A stretch of 64,000 bases of DNA, from positions 156,077 through 220,076 of the forward strand of contig JARSSH010000060.1 in assembly GCA_029624815.1 (NCBI GenBank), given 5' to 3'. This document shows positions 9,426 through 18,081 of the stretch, piece after piece. The position numbers and the translations under genes are program-made. Below the pieces are notes generated by a model. That model ran no database searches, was not told the DNA's origin, and saw nothing but the letters and a program-made list of their open reading frames with translations. Numbering within the stretch: position 1 is the stretch's first letter; every line of letters begins with the position of its first letter. Source of the DNA: Candidatus Competibacter sp. GTDB lineage: Bacteria > Pseudomonadota > Gammaproteobacteria > Competibacterales > Competibacteraceae.

Positions 9426-10529
9426 ATGGTGGGTGCTTTTGATTTGCTGAAACCGACCCGCGTCGAGGTGGAAAAACTAACGCCGCGATTGGCGCGGGTG
9501 AGTGTGGAGCCGCTGGAACGTGGGTTTGGCTATACCCTCGGTAACGCACTGCGGCGGATTTTGCTCTCATCCATACCGGGCGCCGCGATTGTCGAGTGTG
9601 AGATTGAGCAGGTGCTGCACGAGTATTCCACCATTGAGGGTGTGCAGGAAGATGTGATCGATATTCTTCTTAACCTCAAGGGCGTGGCGGTGACCTTGCA
9701 GGAAGGCGTCGGTGAGGCGAGTCTGACGTTAACCAAAAAAGGCCCAGGGCCAGTCACGGCGGGTGATATTGAGAAGAGCCATGCCGTGGAGATCATTAAC
9801 CCGGAACATGTCATCGCCCATCTGACCAAGAGTGGCGAGTTGAGCATGCGGCTCAAGATCGAGCAAGGTCGTGGTTACTGGCCGGCGGCCCAGCGGGAGG
9901 GGTCCGACGGCGAATCGCGGCCGATCGGCCGGTTGCGCTTGGATGCTTCGTTTAGCCCGATTGAGCGGATCAGCTATCGGGTTGAGAGCGCTCGCGTCGA
10001 ACAGCGCACCAACTTGGATAAGCTGATTCTGAATCTGGAGACCAACGGCACCATCGATCCGGAAGAAGCGATTCGCACGGCGGCTCGAATCCTGTTGGAC
10101 CAACTGTCTGTATTTGTGGATCTTAAGGGTAAAAGAGACGAGCCTCTGCCACCGCCGCCAGTGGATATCGATCCGGTTCTAATGCAGCCGGTGGATGATT
10201 TGGAACTCACCGTGCGATCAGCCAATTGCTTGAAGGCAGAGAATATTTACTATATTGGCGATCTAGTCCAACGGACCGAAGCGGAGCTTCTCAAGACCCC
10301 CAATCTTGGTAAGAAATCGCTGACCGAGATTAAGGATGTGCTGGCCAAATATAAGCTGGTTTTGGGGATGAAGGTTGATAATTGGCCACCACCAAATCTG
10401 AGCGTGGAAGCGGAGGAGCGCGCGGCCGCGCGGCGCGCGGCGGCTGAAGCGGATAGATCCTTGCAGGAAGAGGGTTCAAAACCTGTGGTTAGCGATGCCG
10501 ATGCCGATGCCGATGCCGATGCCGAGTAG
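9426..10529 (+). CDS. rpoA: RNA polymerase alpha subunit with an extra C-terminal tail
   Basis: The N-terminal assembly domain has [18 protein letters not shown] and the interface segment around [10 protein letters not shown]; the C-terminal DNA- and activator-binding domain has [18 protein letters not shown] and [18 protein letters not shown]. The ATG at 9426, preceded by GAGGGGGAACG, gives 367 residues, against 329 in E. coli. The extra length lies after the WPPPN that normally ends near the C terminus. About 40 residues follow: an arginine/alanine/glutamate-rich helix-like segment, then five Asp-Ala pairs encoded by GATGCC repeats. Function as the alpha subunit is certain; the role of the tail is unknown. 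Confidence 0.97.
   Translation: MVGAFDLLKPTRVEVEKLTPRLARVSVEPLERGFGYTLGNALRRILLSSIPGAAIVECEIEQVLHEYSTIEGVQEDVIDILLNLKGVAVTLQEGVGEASLTLTKKGPGPVTAGDIEKSHAVEIINPEHVIAHLTKSGELSMRLKIEQGRGYWPAAQREGSDGESRPIGRLRLDASFSPIERISYRVESARVEQRTNLDKLILNLETNGTIDPEEAIRTAARILLDQLSVFVDLKGKRDEPLPPPPVDIDPVLMQPVDDLELTVRSANCLKAENIYYIGDLVQRTEAELLKTPNLGKKSLTEIKDVLAKYKLVLGMKVDNWPPPNLSVEAEERAAARRAAAEADRSLQEEGSKPVVSDADADADADAE
10494..10523 (+). repeat. GATGCC hexanucleotide repeat in rpoA
   Basis: Five perfect tandem copies of GATGCC encode (Asp-Ala)5 immediately before the last glutamate and the stop codon of rpoA. A tract of identical hexamers can slip without shifting frame, so the tail length may vary between strains. 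Confidence 0.95.
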
Positions 10530-10601
10530 GATCGACTTTGGGTTTTCCCTGAATTCAATGATTATTGATTACCCGATTTTAAGTCTCAAGGAATAATTGT
10601 C

Positions 10602-10976
10602 ATGCGCCATCGCAAAGCCGGCCGCAAGCTAAACCGTACTAGCAGCCATCGTAAAGCCATGTTGCGTAATATGGCTACTTCGTTATTTACCCACGAGCTG
10701 ATCCGTACCACCTTGCCTAAGGCCAAGGAGTTGCGTCAGGTGGCTGAGCCGCTGATCACACTGTCGAAACAAGATAGTGTGGTCCATCGTCGGCTGGCGT
10801 TTGACCGATTGCGCGACCGGGATGTGGTGACCAAACTGTTCAATCAGTTGGGGCCACGCTATCAGTCGCGTCCAGGCGGTTATCTGCGTATTCTGAAATG
10901 CGGGTTTCGAGCTGGCGACAATGCGCCGATGGCTTATGTGGAGTTGATGGATCGCCCCGATGCGGCGGGCGAATGA
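10602..10976 (+). CDS. rplQ: 50S ribosomal protein L17
   Basis: A 124-residue protein starting [20 protein letters not shown], with the conserved [16 protein letters not shown]17 sits near the exit tunnel mouth. It is the last gene of the alpha operon and is followed by a clear intrinsic terminator 30 bases downstream. Confidence 0.98.
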   Translation: MRHRKAGRKLNRTSSHRKAMLRNMATSLFTHELIRTTLPKAKELRQVAEPLITLSKQDSVVHRRLAFDRLRDRDVVTKLFNQLGPRYQSRPGGYLRILKCGFRAGDNAPMAYVELMDRPDAAGE

Positions 10977-11005
10977 GCCAAGCCACATATCCAGTTGCAA
11001 AACCG

Positions 11006-11030
11006 AGCCGGGTCTAAGCCCGGCTTTTTC
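11006..11030 (+). terminator. Intrinsic terminator after rplQ
   Basis: A 7-bp GC-rich stem, AGCCGGG pairing with CCCGGCT around the loop TCTAAG, is followed directly by TTTTT. It closes the ribosomal block at the expected place, 30 bases after the rplQ stop. Confidence 0.9.
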
Positions 11031-11158
11031 ATTGCGGGGCTAGGATGATCGTTTCGAAACCAAATTGCCCGTGGGCGACACCAGACGGGCGACCCAACTT
11101 ATGGGTCGATTGCTGAAATCCGTGGCAAATGAGAATGAGACTCCTGACGGACGTCCCG

Positions 11159-11332
11159 TTATTTGGCGATGGCTTGGTGCAGTTGTTGGCTCAACCCTTG
11201 AATCACCAAAAGGTTGTAGCGCGCTTCGGGCAACTCCGAGTAAGGCCCGAAACACTCGCCAAATACCTTGAACCACCAGCCGCTTTCCTCGAACCACACG
11301 AATGGGTGCTGAGATTTGTAGACGCCGCGCAT
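11159..11332 (-). CDS. Small orphan protein, 57 residues
   Basis: A short gene in the 700-base stretch between rplQ and the quinone oxidoreductase. It reads MRGVYKSQHPFVWFEESGWW at the start and ends QQLHQAIAK. The evidence that it is real is an AGAGG ribosome binding site eight bases before the ATG, a complete frame, and a protein-like composition rich in aromatic residues in its first half (FVWFEESGWWFKVFGE). An inverted repeat TGGCC/GGCCA lies about 33-50 bases upstream of the start (11365-11382) and could be an operator or a chance match. I do not recognise the family and there is no partner gene on the same strand nearby. It has no signal peptide or membrane segment. Confidence 0.6.
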   Translation of the reverse strand: MRGVYKSQHPFVWFEESGWWFKVFGECFGPYSELPEARYNLLVIQGLSQQLHQAIAK

Positions 11333-11680
11333 GATTTTAACCTCTCACCTGTAACAAAAAATACTGGCCGATTGCTTGGCCAAACTGTTTCGTCCTTTAG
11401 GATCTTATCGTGCTAATCCTCACCTGGCCCGCGAGAGGCGCTGGGAGATATTAGGTAACCGAAGAACGGGTACCGATGCTGGCTGCGCCGCGACTTGGGC
11501 GACCCGGAACAACCAGATCACTATGACAGTATAGATATTATTTTGTTGCAATGCAGGATATTTGTTTGCCGCAATCGTTTGATTGCATTTTCGTGGGCAC
11601 GGTATCCCTTCTTTGCCTGCTGCCAAGCGGTCGTGCTGGGTTAGGGTGAGGGCAGCTAGCGGGTTGGGGCCAGCAATTCG

Positions 11681-12682
11681 TCAAACCTGCAATAAAATCT
11701 TGCCGACGTGGCGGTTGGACTCCATCAGCATGTGGGCAGCGGCGGCCTCGGTAAAAGGGAAAACCCGGTCGATGATCGGCCGAATCGCGCTGCTGGCGAG
11801 TAGCGGCCAGACCGTCTTTTGCAGGGCTGCGGCGATGGGTGCCTTGTCTGTGATGGGCCGAGCGCGCAAGGTCGATCCGGTGATGGTCAGCCGCTTCATC
11901 ATCACCGGCGCTAGATTCAATTCGACTTTGGCGCCGCGCAGGAAGGCGATGAAAACCAATCGACCTTCAACCGCCAGCGCGCTTAGATTGCGCTGCATGT
12001 AGTCTCCGCCAACCATATCCAGGATTACATCCACGCCCCGGTTGCGCGTGATCTCCTTGACCGTTTGGACAAAATCCTGCTCGCGGTAGTTAATGACACG
12101 CTCGGCGCCCAAGTCCAGGCACGCCTGGATCTTTTCGACGCCGCCCACCGTGGCGAATACCCGCGAACCCAGTGCCTTGGCCAGTTGGATCGCGGTGGTG
12201 CCGATGCCGCTGGCGCCGCCATGAACCAGCAGAATTTCACCGGCTTGCAGTCGCGCGCGGTCGAAGACGTTGCTCCAAACGGTAAAGAAGGTTTCCGGTA
12301 GGGCGGCGGCTTGTTGCAGGGTCAATCCAGTGGGGACCGGTAGGCACTGAGGCGCGGGCGCGGTGCAATATTCGGCATAGCCACCGCCGGTCAGCAGGGC
12401 GCAGACCTCGTCGCCGATCCGCCAGTTGTTCACGCCTTCGCCGAGCGCGGCTAGGGTGCCGGCGACTTCCAGTCCGGGGATGTCGGAGGCACCCGGTGGC
12501 GGCGGGTAACTGCCCTGGCGTTGCAGGCAGTCGGGACGGTTGACGCCCGCGGTGGCTACTTTGATCAGAACCTCGCCGGCGGCGGGTTGTGGGACCGGGC
12601 GTTGTTTGGGTGCCAACCTGTCGGGACCACCGGGTTCCGTGATTTCGATGGCTGTCATCAGATCAGGTATTTGGGGATGCAT
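11681..12682 (-). CDS. NAD(P)H quinone oxidoreductase, zinc-independent MDR family
   Basis: A 333-residue member of the medium-chain dehydrogenase/reductase superfamily, closest in pattern to the PIG3/QOR group. The N-terminal GroES-like part carries GVNRPDCLQRQGSYPPPPG and IPGLEVAG; the Rossmann domain carries LVHGGASGIGTTAIQLAKALG (NADPH loop, about residues 152-172). Catalytic zinc ligands are not apparent, which fits a quinone reductase rather than an alcohol dehydrogenase. The start at 12682 has a weak GAGAT site; an alternative ATG lies at 12658. It is 54 bases downstream of nrdJb on the same strand and may be a distal gene of that transcript. The exact substrate cannot be told from sequence. 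Confidence 0.88.
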   Translation of the reverse strand: MHPQIPDLMTAIEITEPGGPDRLAPKQRPVPQPAAGEVLIKVATAGVNRPDCLQRQGSYPPPPGASDIPGLEVAGTLAALGEGVNNWRIGDEVCALLTGGGYAEYCTAPAPQCLPVPTGLTLQQAAALPETFFTVWSNVFDRARLQAGEILLVHGGASGIGTTAIQLAKALGSRVFATVGGVEKIQACLDLGAERVINYREQDFVQTVKEITRNRGVDVILDMVGGDYMQRNLSALAVEGRLVFIAFLRGAKVELNLAPVMMKRLTITGSTLRARPITDKAPIAAALQKTVWPLLASSAIRPIIDRVFPFTEAAAAHMLMESNRHVGKILLQV

Positions 12683-12736
12683 GGGGCTATCTCGGATTTA
12701 AGGCTGAAGGAATGACCTTTGCGCTGCTTGGGCTCG

Positions 12737-13423
12737 TCAGGAACATTTTGAGTCACCGCAGTTCAGACAGGTCAAGCATCCGTCCATGACGATGACCGCT
12801 TTGGTCTGGCATTTGCCGCAGAGGGTGGCTTCCGGTGGAAAGCCGCTGGCGCCGGCATCCTCGACCGCCTTCATACTGGCTTCGTACTTGTTGCGATGTT
12901 CCTCGATCAACTGGCGCTGGCGTTCGTCGGGACCGTTTTCCTTGAGCATGCCGATCGAGCGCAGGTGAGATTCGATGACGTCGCCGATCTCCGCGACCAG
13001 GGAGGGCATGTATTTGCCGCCCTTTTTGAAGTAGCCGCCTTTCGGATCAAACACTGAGCGTAGTTCTTCCACTAGGAACGTCACGTCGCCGCCCTTGCGG
13101 AATACCGCCGAGATAATGCGGGTCAGGGCGACGATCCATTGGAAATGCTCCATCGCCTTGGAATTGATGAAGATTTCGAACGGGCGGCGGATTTCGTCCG
13201 AGGTGCCCTGATTGAGCACGATGTCGTTGATGGTGATGTACAGCGCGTGATCCGACAATGGCGTCTTCACCTTGTAGGTGGCGCCGGGGAGGATCTCGGG
13301 GCGGGCCAGGCTCTCGTGCATGTGTTGCAAGGCGGCCGGCGAATGATCCATTGGAGTGGGCAGTGTGTCGTTGGGTTTGACGACACTGTAGGCGACGATT
13401 TTTTTGTCGATTTTGATGGCCAT
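12737..13423 (-). CDS. nrdJb: Class II ribonucleotide reductase accessory subunit NrdJb (TSCPD domain)
   Basis: A 228-residue protein of the type encoded next to split class II reductases such as that of Pseudomonas aeruginosa. It has the TSCPD-type core (TINDIVLNQGTSDEIRRPFEIFINSK near residues 63-88) and a C-terminal cysteine-rich tail with CGKCQ, CLTCLNC and SKC, which probably binds metal or relays electrons to the active-site disulfide. GGAG lies eight bases before the ATG. It follows nrdJa by 36 bases on the same strand, so the two halves are co-expressed. Confidence 0.85.
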   Translation of the reverse strand: MAIKIDKKIVAYSVVKPNDTLPTPMDHSPAALQHMHESLARPEILPGATYKVKTPLSDHALYITINDIVLNQGTSDEIRRPFEIFINSKAMEHFQWIVALTRIISAVFRKGGDVTFLVEELRSVFDPKGGYFKKGGKYMPSLVAEIGDVIESHLRSIGMLKENGPDERQRQLIEEHRNKYEASMKAVEDAGASGFPPEATLCGKCQTKAVIVMDGCLTCLNCGDSKCS

Positions 13424-13459
13424 GATCAGGTCTCCAGAGCCAAGCCGTACCCGGCGGTG

Positions 13460-15619
13460 TTACCACTTTCCATAATAGCCTTCCTTCAGAGCATCGTATA
13501 AGTTGGCGGCGCTGTGGGCTTCGCCGTCGTACTCGATCTCCTCGTTGCCCTTGACCTCCAGCACGCTGCCATCTTCGAGTTCGAAGCGGTACACGGTGTT
13601 TTCCAGATCCTTTTCCTTGACCAGCACCCCCTGGAATGCCTCAGGGTTGAAGCGGAAGGTGGTGCAGCCTTTCAGCCCCTGTTCGTAGGCGTATCGATAA
13701 ATATCCTTGAAATCTTCGTAGGGGAAGTCGGGGGGCACGTTGGCCGTTTTGGAAATGCTGGAATCGATCCACTTCTGGGCGGCGGCCTGGATATCCACAT
13801 GCTGTTTAGGGGTCACGTCGTCGGCGGTGACGAAGTAAGGAGGCAATTGCTCTTCGGGGGATTCTGCTTCGGGCAGGGCCTTGGGATTGATGAGGTGTCG
13901 GTAGGCCAGTAGCTCGAAGGAGAAGACATCCACCTTTTCCTTGGATTTCTTGCCGGGGCGGATCACATTGCGAAAATAGTGGTGAGCGAAGCTGGGCTCG
14001 ATGCCATTGCTGGCGTTGTTAGCCAGCGACAGCGCGATTGTTCCAGTCGGCGCGATGGAGCTGTGGTGGGTAAAACGCGCGCCCACCTCGGCCAGTTCGT
14101 TCACGAGATCTGGATCGATTGCGGCGATTTGCTGCATGTAGCGGCTGTAGCGGGCGTGCAGGATGCGGCCAGGAACCAAGTCGCCTTCCTTAAGCCCGTC
14201 GCGGACCATTTCCGGGCGCTTGTGCAACATTTCGGCGGTGACGGTGAACTCCTGTTCGAGGATGGGGGCCGCGCCCTTTTCCCGAGCGAGTTCCAGCGCG
14301 ACGCGCCAACCGCTCAGGGCCATTTCGCGGGTAACATCCTCGGTAAAGGCCAGCGACTCCGGCGATCCATAGCGGATGCCGAGCAGGGTCAGCGTGGAAC
14401 CCAGGCCCAGGTAGCCCATGCCGTGCCGGCGCTTGCTGAAAATCTCCTGTCGCTGTAGATCCAGCGGCAGGCCGTTGATTTCCACGACGTTGTCGAGCAT
14501 TCGGGTGAAGATGGCCACCACGCTCCGGTAAGTTTCCCAGTCGAACCGGGCTTTTGGGGTGCAGGGGTTCTGGACGAACTGCGTCAAATTGATCGAGCCG
14601 AGCAGGCACGAGCCGTAGGGAGGCAGCGCTTGCTCGCCGCAAGGATTGGTCGCCCGGATGTTTTCGCAGAACCAGTTGTTGTTCATCTCGTTGACCCGAT
14701 CGATGAGAATGAACCCAGGTTCGGCGTAATCGTAGGTGGAGGACATGATCATGTCCCACAGGCGGCGGGCACGGATGCTTCGGTAAATTTTGCAGGCGAC
14801 CTGGCCATTGTCGTTGACGATCAAGCCATTTGTGGTCGGCCACTCGCGCCAGACGATCTGACCGGCATCGTTGAGGTCGGCCCGATCCTGCTCGGCTTCC
14901 TTGGCGAGCAGCGGGAACGCCAGTAGCCAATCGGCATCCTGCTGGACGGCATCCATGAATTCCCGGGTGATCAGTAGCGACAGGTTGAACTGCCGCAATC
15001 GGCCGGCCTCGCGTTTGGCGCGGATGAATTCCATCACATCCGGGTGGCCGATATCGAAGGTTCCCATCTGCGCGCCCCGCCGTCCGCCCGCCGACGAGAC
15101 GGTGAAACACATCTTGTCGTAGATATCCATGAAGGACAGCGGCCCGGAGGTGTAGGCCCCAGCGCCCGAGACGTAGGCGCCGCGCGGGCGCAGCGTGGAG
15201 AACTCATAGCCAATTCCACAGCCGGCTTTCAGCGTCAACCCCGCTTCATGCACCTTGCGCAAGATATCGTCCATGGAATCCTGAACGATCCCGGATACCG
15301 TGCAGTTGATGGTGGACGTGGCGGGTTTGTGTTCCCAGGCGCCGGCATTCGAAATGATGCGTCCCGCCGGAATGGCGCCATGCCGCAAGGCCCACAGAAA
15401 CTTCTCGTTCCAGTACGCGCGCAGTTCCGGCGTGGCTTCCACCTCGGCCAGCGCCAAGGCGACCCGTTGATAGGTGTTATCGATCGTCTCGTCGATCATT
15501 TGCCCATCCTTGGCCGTGAGGCGGTATTTTTTGTCCCAGATATCCCAGGACGCCGGTTGCATCGGTACGTCGGCGGCGGCGGTTGGGCGGTCAACGGGCT
15601 TGAGGTAAGCAGTCTTCAT
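13460..15619 (-). CDS. nrdJa: Adenosylcobalamin-dependent (class II) ribonucleotide reductase, NrdJa
   Basis: A 719-residue catalytic subunit that reduces ribonucleotides to deoxyribonucleotides with a radical generated from adenosylcobalamin, so it works with or without oxygen. Active-site signs are Cys106 in INCTVSG (redox cysteine), NPCGEQ with Cys327 and Glu329 (thiyl radical and acid), and APTGTIALS in the barrel. FSKRRHGMGYLGLGS is the conserved NrdJ helix. The protein stops shortly after the barrel because the C-terminal cysteine-rich part is carried by the neighbouring nrdJb, a split arrangement known in pseudomonads. Upstream lie two NrdR-box-like repeats 31 bases apart. No class I or III reductase is in the window. 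Confidence 0.95.
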   Translation of the reverse strand: MKTAYLKPVDRPTAAADVPMQPASWDIWDKKYRLTAKDGQMIDETIDNTYQRVALALAEVEATPELRAYWNEKFLWALRHGAIPAGRIISNAGAWEHKPATSTINCTVSGIVQDSMDDILRKVHEAGLTLKAGCGIGYEFSTLRPRGAYVSGAGAYTSGPLSFMDIYDKMCFTVSSAGGRRGAQMGTFDIGHPDVMEFIRAKREAGRLRQFNLSLLITREFMDAVQQDADWLLAFPLLAKEAEQDRADLNDAGQIVWREWPTTNGLIVNDNGQVACKIYRSIRARRLWDMIMSSTYDYAEPGFILIDRVNEMNNNWFCENIRATNPCGEQALPPYGSCLLGSINLTQFVQNPCTPKARFDWETYRSVVAIFTRMLDNVVEINGLPLDLQRQEIFSKRRHGMGYLGLGSTLTLLGIRYGSPESLAFTEDVTREMALSGWRVALELAREKGAAPILEQEFTVTAEMLHKRPEMVRDGLKEGDLVPGRILHARYSRYMQQIAAIDPDLVNELAEVGARFTHHSSIAPTGTIALSLANNASNGIEPSFAHHYFRNVIRPGKKSKEKVDVFSFELLAYRHLINPKALPEAESPEEQLPPYFVTADDVTPKQHVDIQAAAQKWIDSSISKTANVPPDFPYEDFKDIYRYAYEQGLKGCTTFRFNPEAFQGVLVKEKDLENTVYRFELEDGSVLEVKGNEEIEYDGEAHSAANLYDALKEGYYGKW

Positions 15620-15759
15620 GAGCCGGGAATCTCCGGGAGCAGTTTCTTGAGCGTGAGCTGGAAGCGATGTCTGTTATGATCGGGTGCCGCTGTTCGGTTG
15701 GCGATTGCGGGCGCGCTTCACGATCCAGGCGATCAAATTCTAGAGGGTACAAGATGAGA

Positions 15760-15806
15760 TTCCTACATGATGTGTTATTTTGAATATAAAATACTATATG
15801 ATGTGT
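15760..15806 (-). promoter_or_regulatory. Tandem NrdR-box-like sites upstream of nrdJa
   Basis: Two near-identical blocks, AYATGATGTGTTAT at 15765-15778 and 15796-15809, are exactly 31 bases apart, three helical turns. Taken as 16-mers (15760-15775 and 15791-15806), the second matches the known NrdR consensus ACACWATATATWGTGT at 13 of 16 positions and the first more loosely. Paired boxes at 31-32-base spacing upstream of nrd genes are the hallmark of the ATP/dATP-sensing repressor NrdR. They are about 140-190 bases before the nrdJa start, in an AT-rich stretch that probably holds its promoter. Confidence 0.65.
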
Positions 15807-15984
15807 TATAACTCAGAATGTGCATATTTTGACGACAAACGGCTGGCAAGACACGTATTGGCGGTCAGCCCGCGAAGCGGCGGTGGGTGGAAACCTTAGT
15901 TGTCAAGGGATGGCGCCGGTGGTATAACCGGCTAAAATCTAATGGGTGCCGTTGATAACGGATATAAAAACCGAGGGAGAAACC

Positions 15985-16539
15985 ATGAAGATCTCTAACG
16001 TCCTTCTTGTCATCCTCTGCCTCGGGCTGGGGGCTTGTACGACTCCGATGCCCGCCGAGACAGGTTATCCGCTTACATACCAGCAAAAGATGCAGTCGGC
16101 GCATCACTGGGATGTGATGGCGATCGATGTAGCCGACTGGATCCATGATGCGTTGATCGGTCCTGCTCCCAAGCAGGTTGAGGGTCAATCGGCGACCGTT
16201 CAGGACGACCGTCCGATTGTCACGTTATACATCCAACAGCCTCAATATCAAAGCAGTGCGGGTGGGGCGTTCTACAATCTGCTGACCACGCATCTGGTGG
16301 AGCGGGGGTTTGTCGTTACCACCAACCCATCGGCGGGTTATCCGGTTTCCTACGACATGCAGGTGGTGACGGATCGTTTGCCGGGAACCACGAAATATGA
16401 AGTCATCCTGAATGTTTCGGTGATGAACGCCGAACGTTATCTCATTCGGTATAGCAATGTTTATTACATCGGCGACAAGAGCCAGTACATTGCCATGCAA
16501 CCATCGGCTAGCCGCATCATAGAGGTGGTCGGACCATGA
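15985..16539 (+). CDS. Putative lipoprotein of unknown function
   Basis: A 184-residue protein with a lipoprotein signal: MKISNVLLVILCLGLGAC, with lipobox LGAC and Cys18 as the likely acylated residue. GAGGGAG precedes the ATG; the frame is open 39 bases further upstream, but that start would spoil the signal peptide. The mature part has an alternating strand pattern (VTLYIQQPQYQ, YEVILNVSVMNAERYLIRY) but I do not recognise its family. It overlaps the next gene by four bases (ATGA), so the two lipoproteins are translationally coupled and probably act together at the outer membrane. Confidence 0.85.
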   Translation: MKISNVLLVILCLGLGACTTPMPAETGYPLTYQQKMQSAHHWDVMAIDVADWIHDALIGPAPKQVEGQSATVQDDRPIVTLYIQQPQYQSSAGGAFYNLLTTHLVERGFVVTTNPSAGYPVSYDMQVVTDRLPGTTKYEVILNVSVMNAERYLIRYSNVYYIGDKSQYIAMQPSASRIIEVVGP

Positions 16540-17093
16540 ACTGGAATACGATCTTGCGCGGCGCGGTTGTGCTGGGGGCCATCCTTGGCTTGGGCATCGT
16601 GGGGTGCGCTTCCACGGATGACGCTCCGGTGCGGCAGATCATTCGGGATGCGAACCTGGTCGATCAGAACTATAGCGCGGCCGATGCCCTGCTGACACGA
16701 ACGCCTTGGCTCAAGGAAAGGAACGAACCGCTGTTGGCGGCTACGTTTGTGGATATTAATAATCTCGAAATATCGTCCGGTCTCGGGCGGGTTATCGGTG
16801 AGCAGATTGGTTCCCGGTTCGCGCAGCAAGGCTTCACGGTGATGGAGATCAAGATGCGCAACAACATCTACGTCGCCGAAGGCGCGGGTGAGTTTGCGTT
16901 GTCGCGCTCGGTCAAGGAAATCAGCCAGTCGCATAATGCAGCGGCGGTGATTGCCGGCACCTATGCGGTCGGGCGGCAGTCGGTGTTCGTGAACGCCCGC
17001 CTGATTCGGGCGACGGACAACCAGGTGTTGGCTGCGTATGATTATGTACTGCCGCTCGGGCCGGATGCCAAGGCGCTGGTGGCTGCTCAATAG
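16536..17093 (+). CDS. FlgO-like outer membrane lipoprotein
   Basis: A 185-residue protein with a type II signal peptide ending in GIVGC (Cys24). The mature part follows the FlgO domain pattern: LLAATFVDINNLEISSGLGR, IGEQIGSRFAQQGFTVMEIK, GEFALSRSVKEI, AAAVIAGTYAVGRQ and VNARLIRATDNQVLAAYDY. FlgO is a flagellar outer-membrane protein in Vibrio, but FlgO-like lipoproteins are also found outside flagellar clusters, and no flagellar gene lies nearby. The pairing with the preceding lipoprotein suggests a small envelope complex. Confidence 0.82.
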   Translation: MNWNTILRGAVVLGAILGLGIVGCASTDDAPVRQIIRDANLVDQNYSAADALLTRTPWLKERNEPLLAATFVDINNLEISSGLGRVIGEQIGSRFAQQGFTVMEIKMRNNIYVAEGAGEFALSRSVKEISQSHNAAAVIAGTYAVGRQSVFVNARLIRATDNQVLAAYDYVLPLGPDAKALVAAQ

Positions 17094-17146
17094 GCCAGGA
17101 AGCGGAAAATCCACTTTTCGTTCTTCCCTTCGGCCCCTCTCGCGGC

Positions 17147-17179
17147 AAACGCCCTTTCTCTCTCGGGAAAAGGGCGTTT
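17147..17179. terminator. Bidirectional hairpin between the FlgO-like gene and metF
   Basis: An 11-bp perfect stem, AAACGCCCTTT at 17147-17157 pairing with 17169-17179, lies between two convergent genes. The A-rich and T-rich ends of the stem give it short U runs on either strand, so it may end transcription in both directions. The tract after it is CCGTTTCC, not a clean U run, so efficiency is uncertain. Confidence 0.55.
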
Positions 17180-17192
17180 CCGTTTCCCCGGA

Positions 17193-18068
17193 TCAAATCG
17201 TGCGCTGCGCGGCGGTGGCTAGCCCCAGGCGTTCGCAGATTGCCAGCGTCGGCCCGGCTTGATTCATCGTGTAGAAATGCAGGCCCGGCGCGCCCCCGTC
17301 CAACAGGCGCTGGCATAGGTCGGTGACTACATCCAAGCCAAAAGTACGGATCGCATCGCGGTCATCGCCATGGCTTTCCAGCCGCTTGCGAATCCAGCGC
17401 GGAATTTCCGCGCCACAGTTGTCCGAGAATCGGGCCAGTTGGGTGAAATTGGTGATTGGCATGATGCCGGGTACGATGGGTAAATCCAGCCCCAGTTTCT
17501 CGCAATCGTCCACAAAGCGGAAATAGGATTCTGCATTGTAGAAGTACTGAGTGATGGCCCCGTTGGCGCCAGCTTTGACTTTACGTTTGAAATTCAGCAA
17601 GTCATGCTCGATGTTCAAGGCTTGCGGATGGAATTCCGGATAGGCGGCGACTTCGATGTGGAAGTGGTCGCCGGTTTCGGCGCGGATGAATGCCACCAAT
17701 TCGTTGGCGTAGCGGAATTCGCCGAATTCGCGCATCCCGGACGGCAAATCGCCCCGCAAGGCGACGAGGCGGTGGATGCCCTGAGCGCGGTAGTGATCCA
17801 AAATCTCCCGAATTCCCGTGCGGGTCGAAGCCACGCAAGTTAGGTGCGGCGCGGCGTCCACGCCGCTGTGGGCCTGAATTGCCTGGATTGCCTGGAAGGT
17901 GCGTTCGCGAGTGGAGCCGCCGGCGCCGTAGGTGACCGAGAAGAACGCCGGTCGCATCCGCATCAGCGCTTCGCGGGCGGCGAACAACTTGTGCATCCCT
18001 TCATCAGTGTTGGGGGGAAAGAATTCGCAACTGAATACAGGAGGGTGTAGTTGAGATTGCATATTCAT
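17193..18068 (-). CDS. metF: 5,10-methylenetetrahydrofolate reductase
   Basis: A 291-residue FAD enzyme that reduces methylene-tetrahydrofolate to the methyl form used to make methionine. Family blocks are SCEFFPPNTDEGMHKL at the start, FFSVTYGAGGSTRERT, RLVALRGDLPSG and HIEVAAYPEFHPQA, then FYNAESYFRF. Full length compared with E. coli (296). The start lies 13 bases after the stop of the TOPRIM gene, with no room for its own promoter except inside that gene. In many bacteria metF directly follows ahcY; here a five-gene island separates them. Confidence 0.96.
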   Translation of the reverse strand: MNMQSQLHPPVFSCEFFPPNTDEGMHKLFAAREALMRMRPAFFSVTYGAGGSTRERTFQAIQAIQAHSGVDAAPHLTCVASTRTGIREILDHYRAQGIHRLVALRGDLPSGMREFGEFRYANELVAFIRAETGDHFHIEVAAYPEFHPQALNIEHDLLNFKRKVKAGANGAITQYFYNAESYFRFVDDCEKLGLDLPIVPGIMPITNFTQLARFSDNCGAEIPRWIRKRLESHGDDRDAIRTFGLDVVTDLCQRLLDGGAPGLHFYTMNQAGPTLAICERLGLATAAQRTI

Positions 18069-18081
18069 TCAGTCAGTAGAG

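Noticed and set aside
11420..11626. A 68-codon minus-strand frame upstream of the orphan gene
   Set aside because: No ribosome binding site and no coherent pattern.
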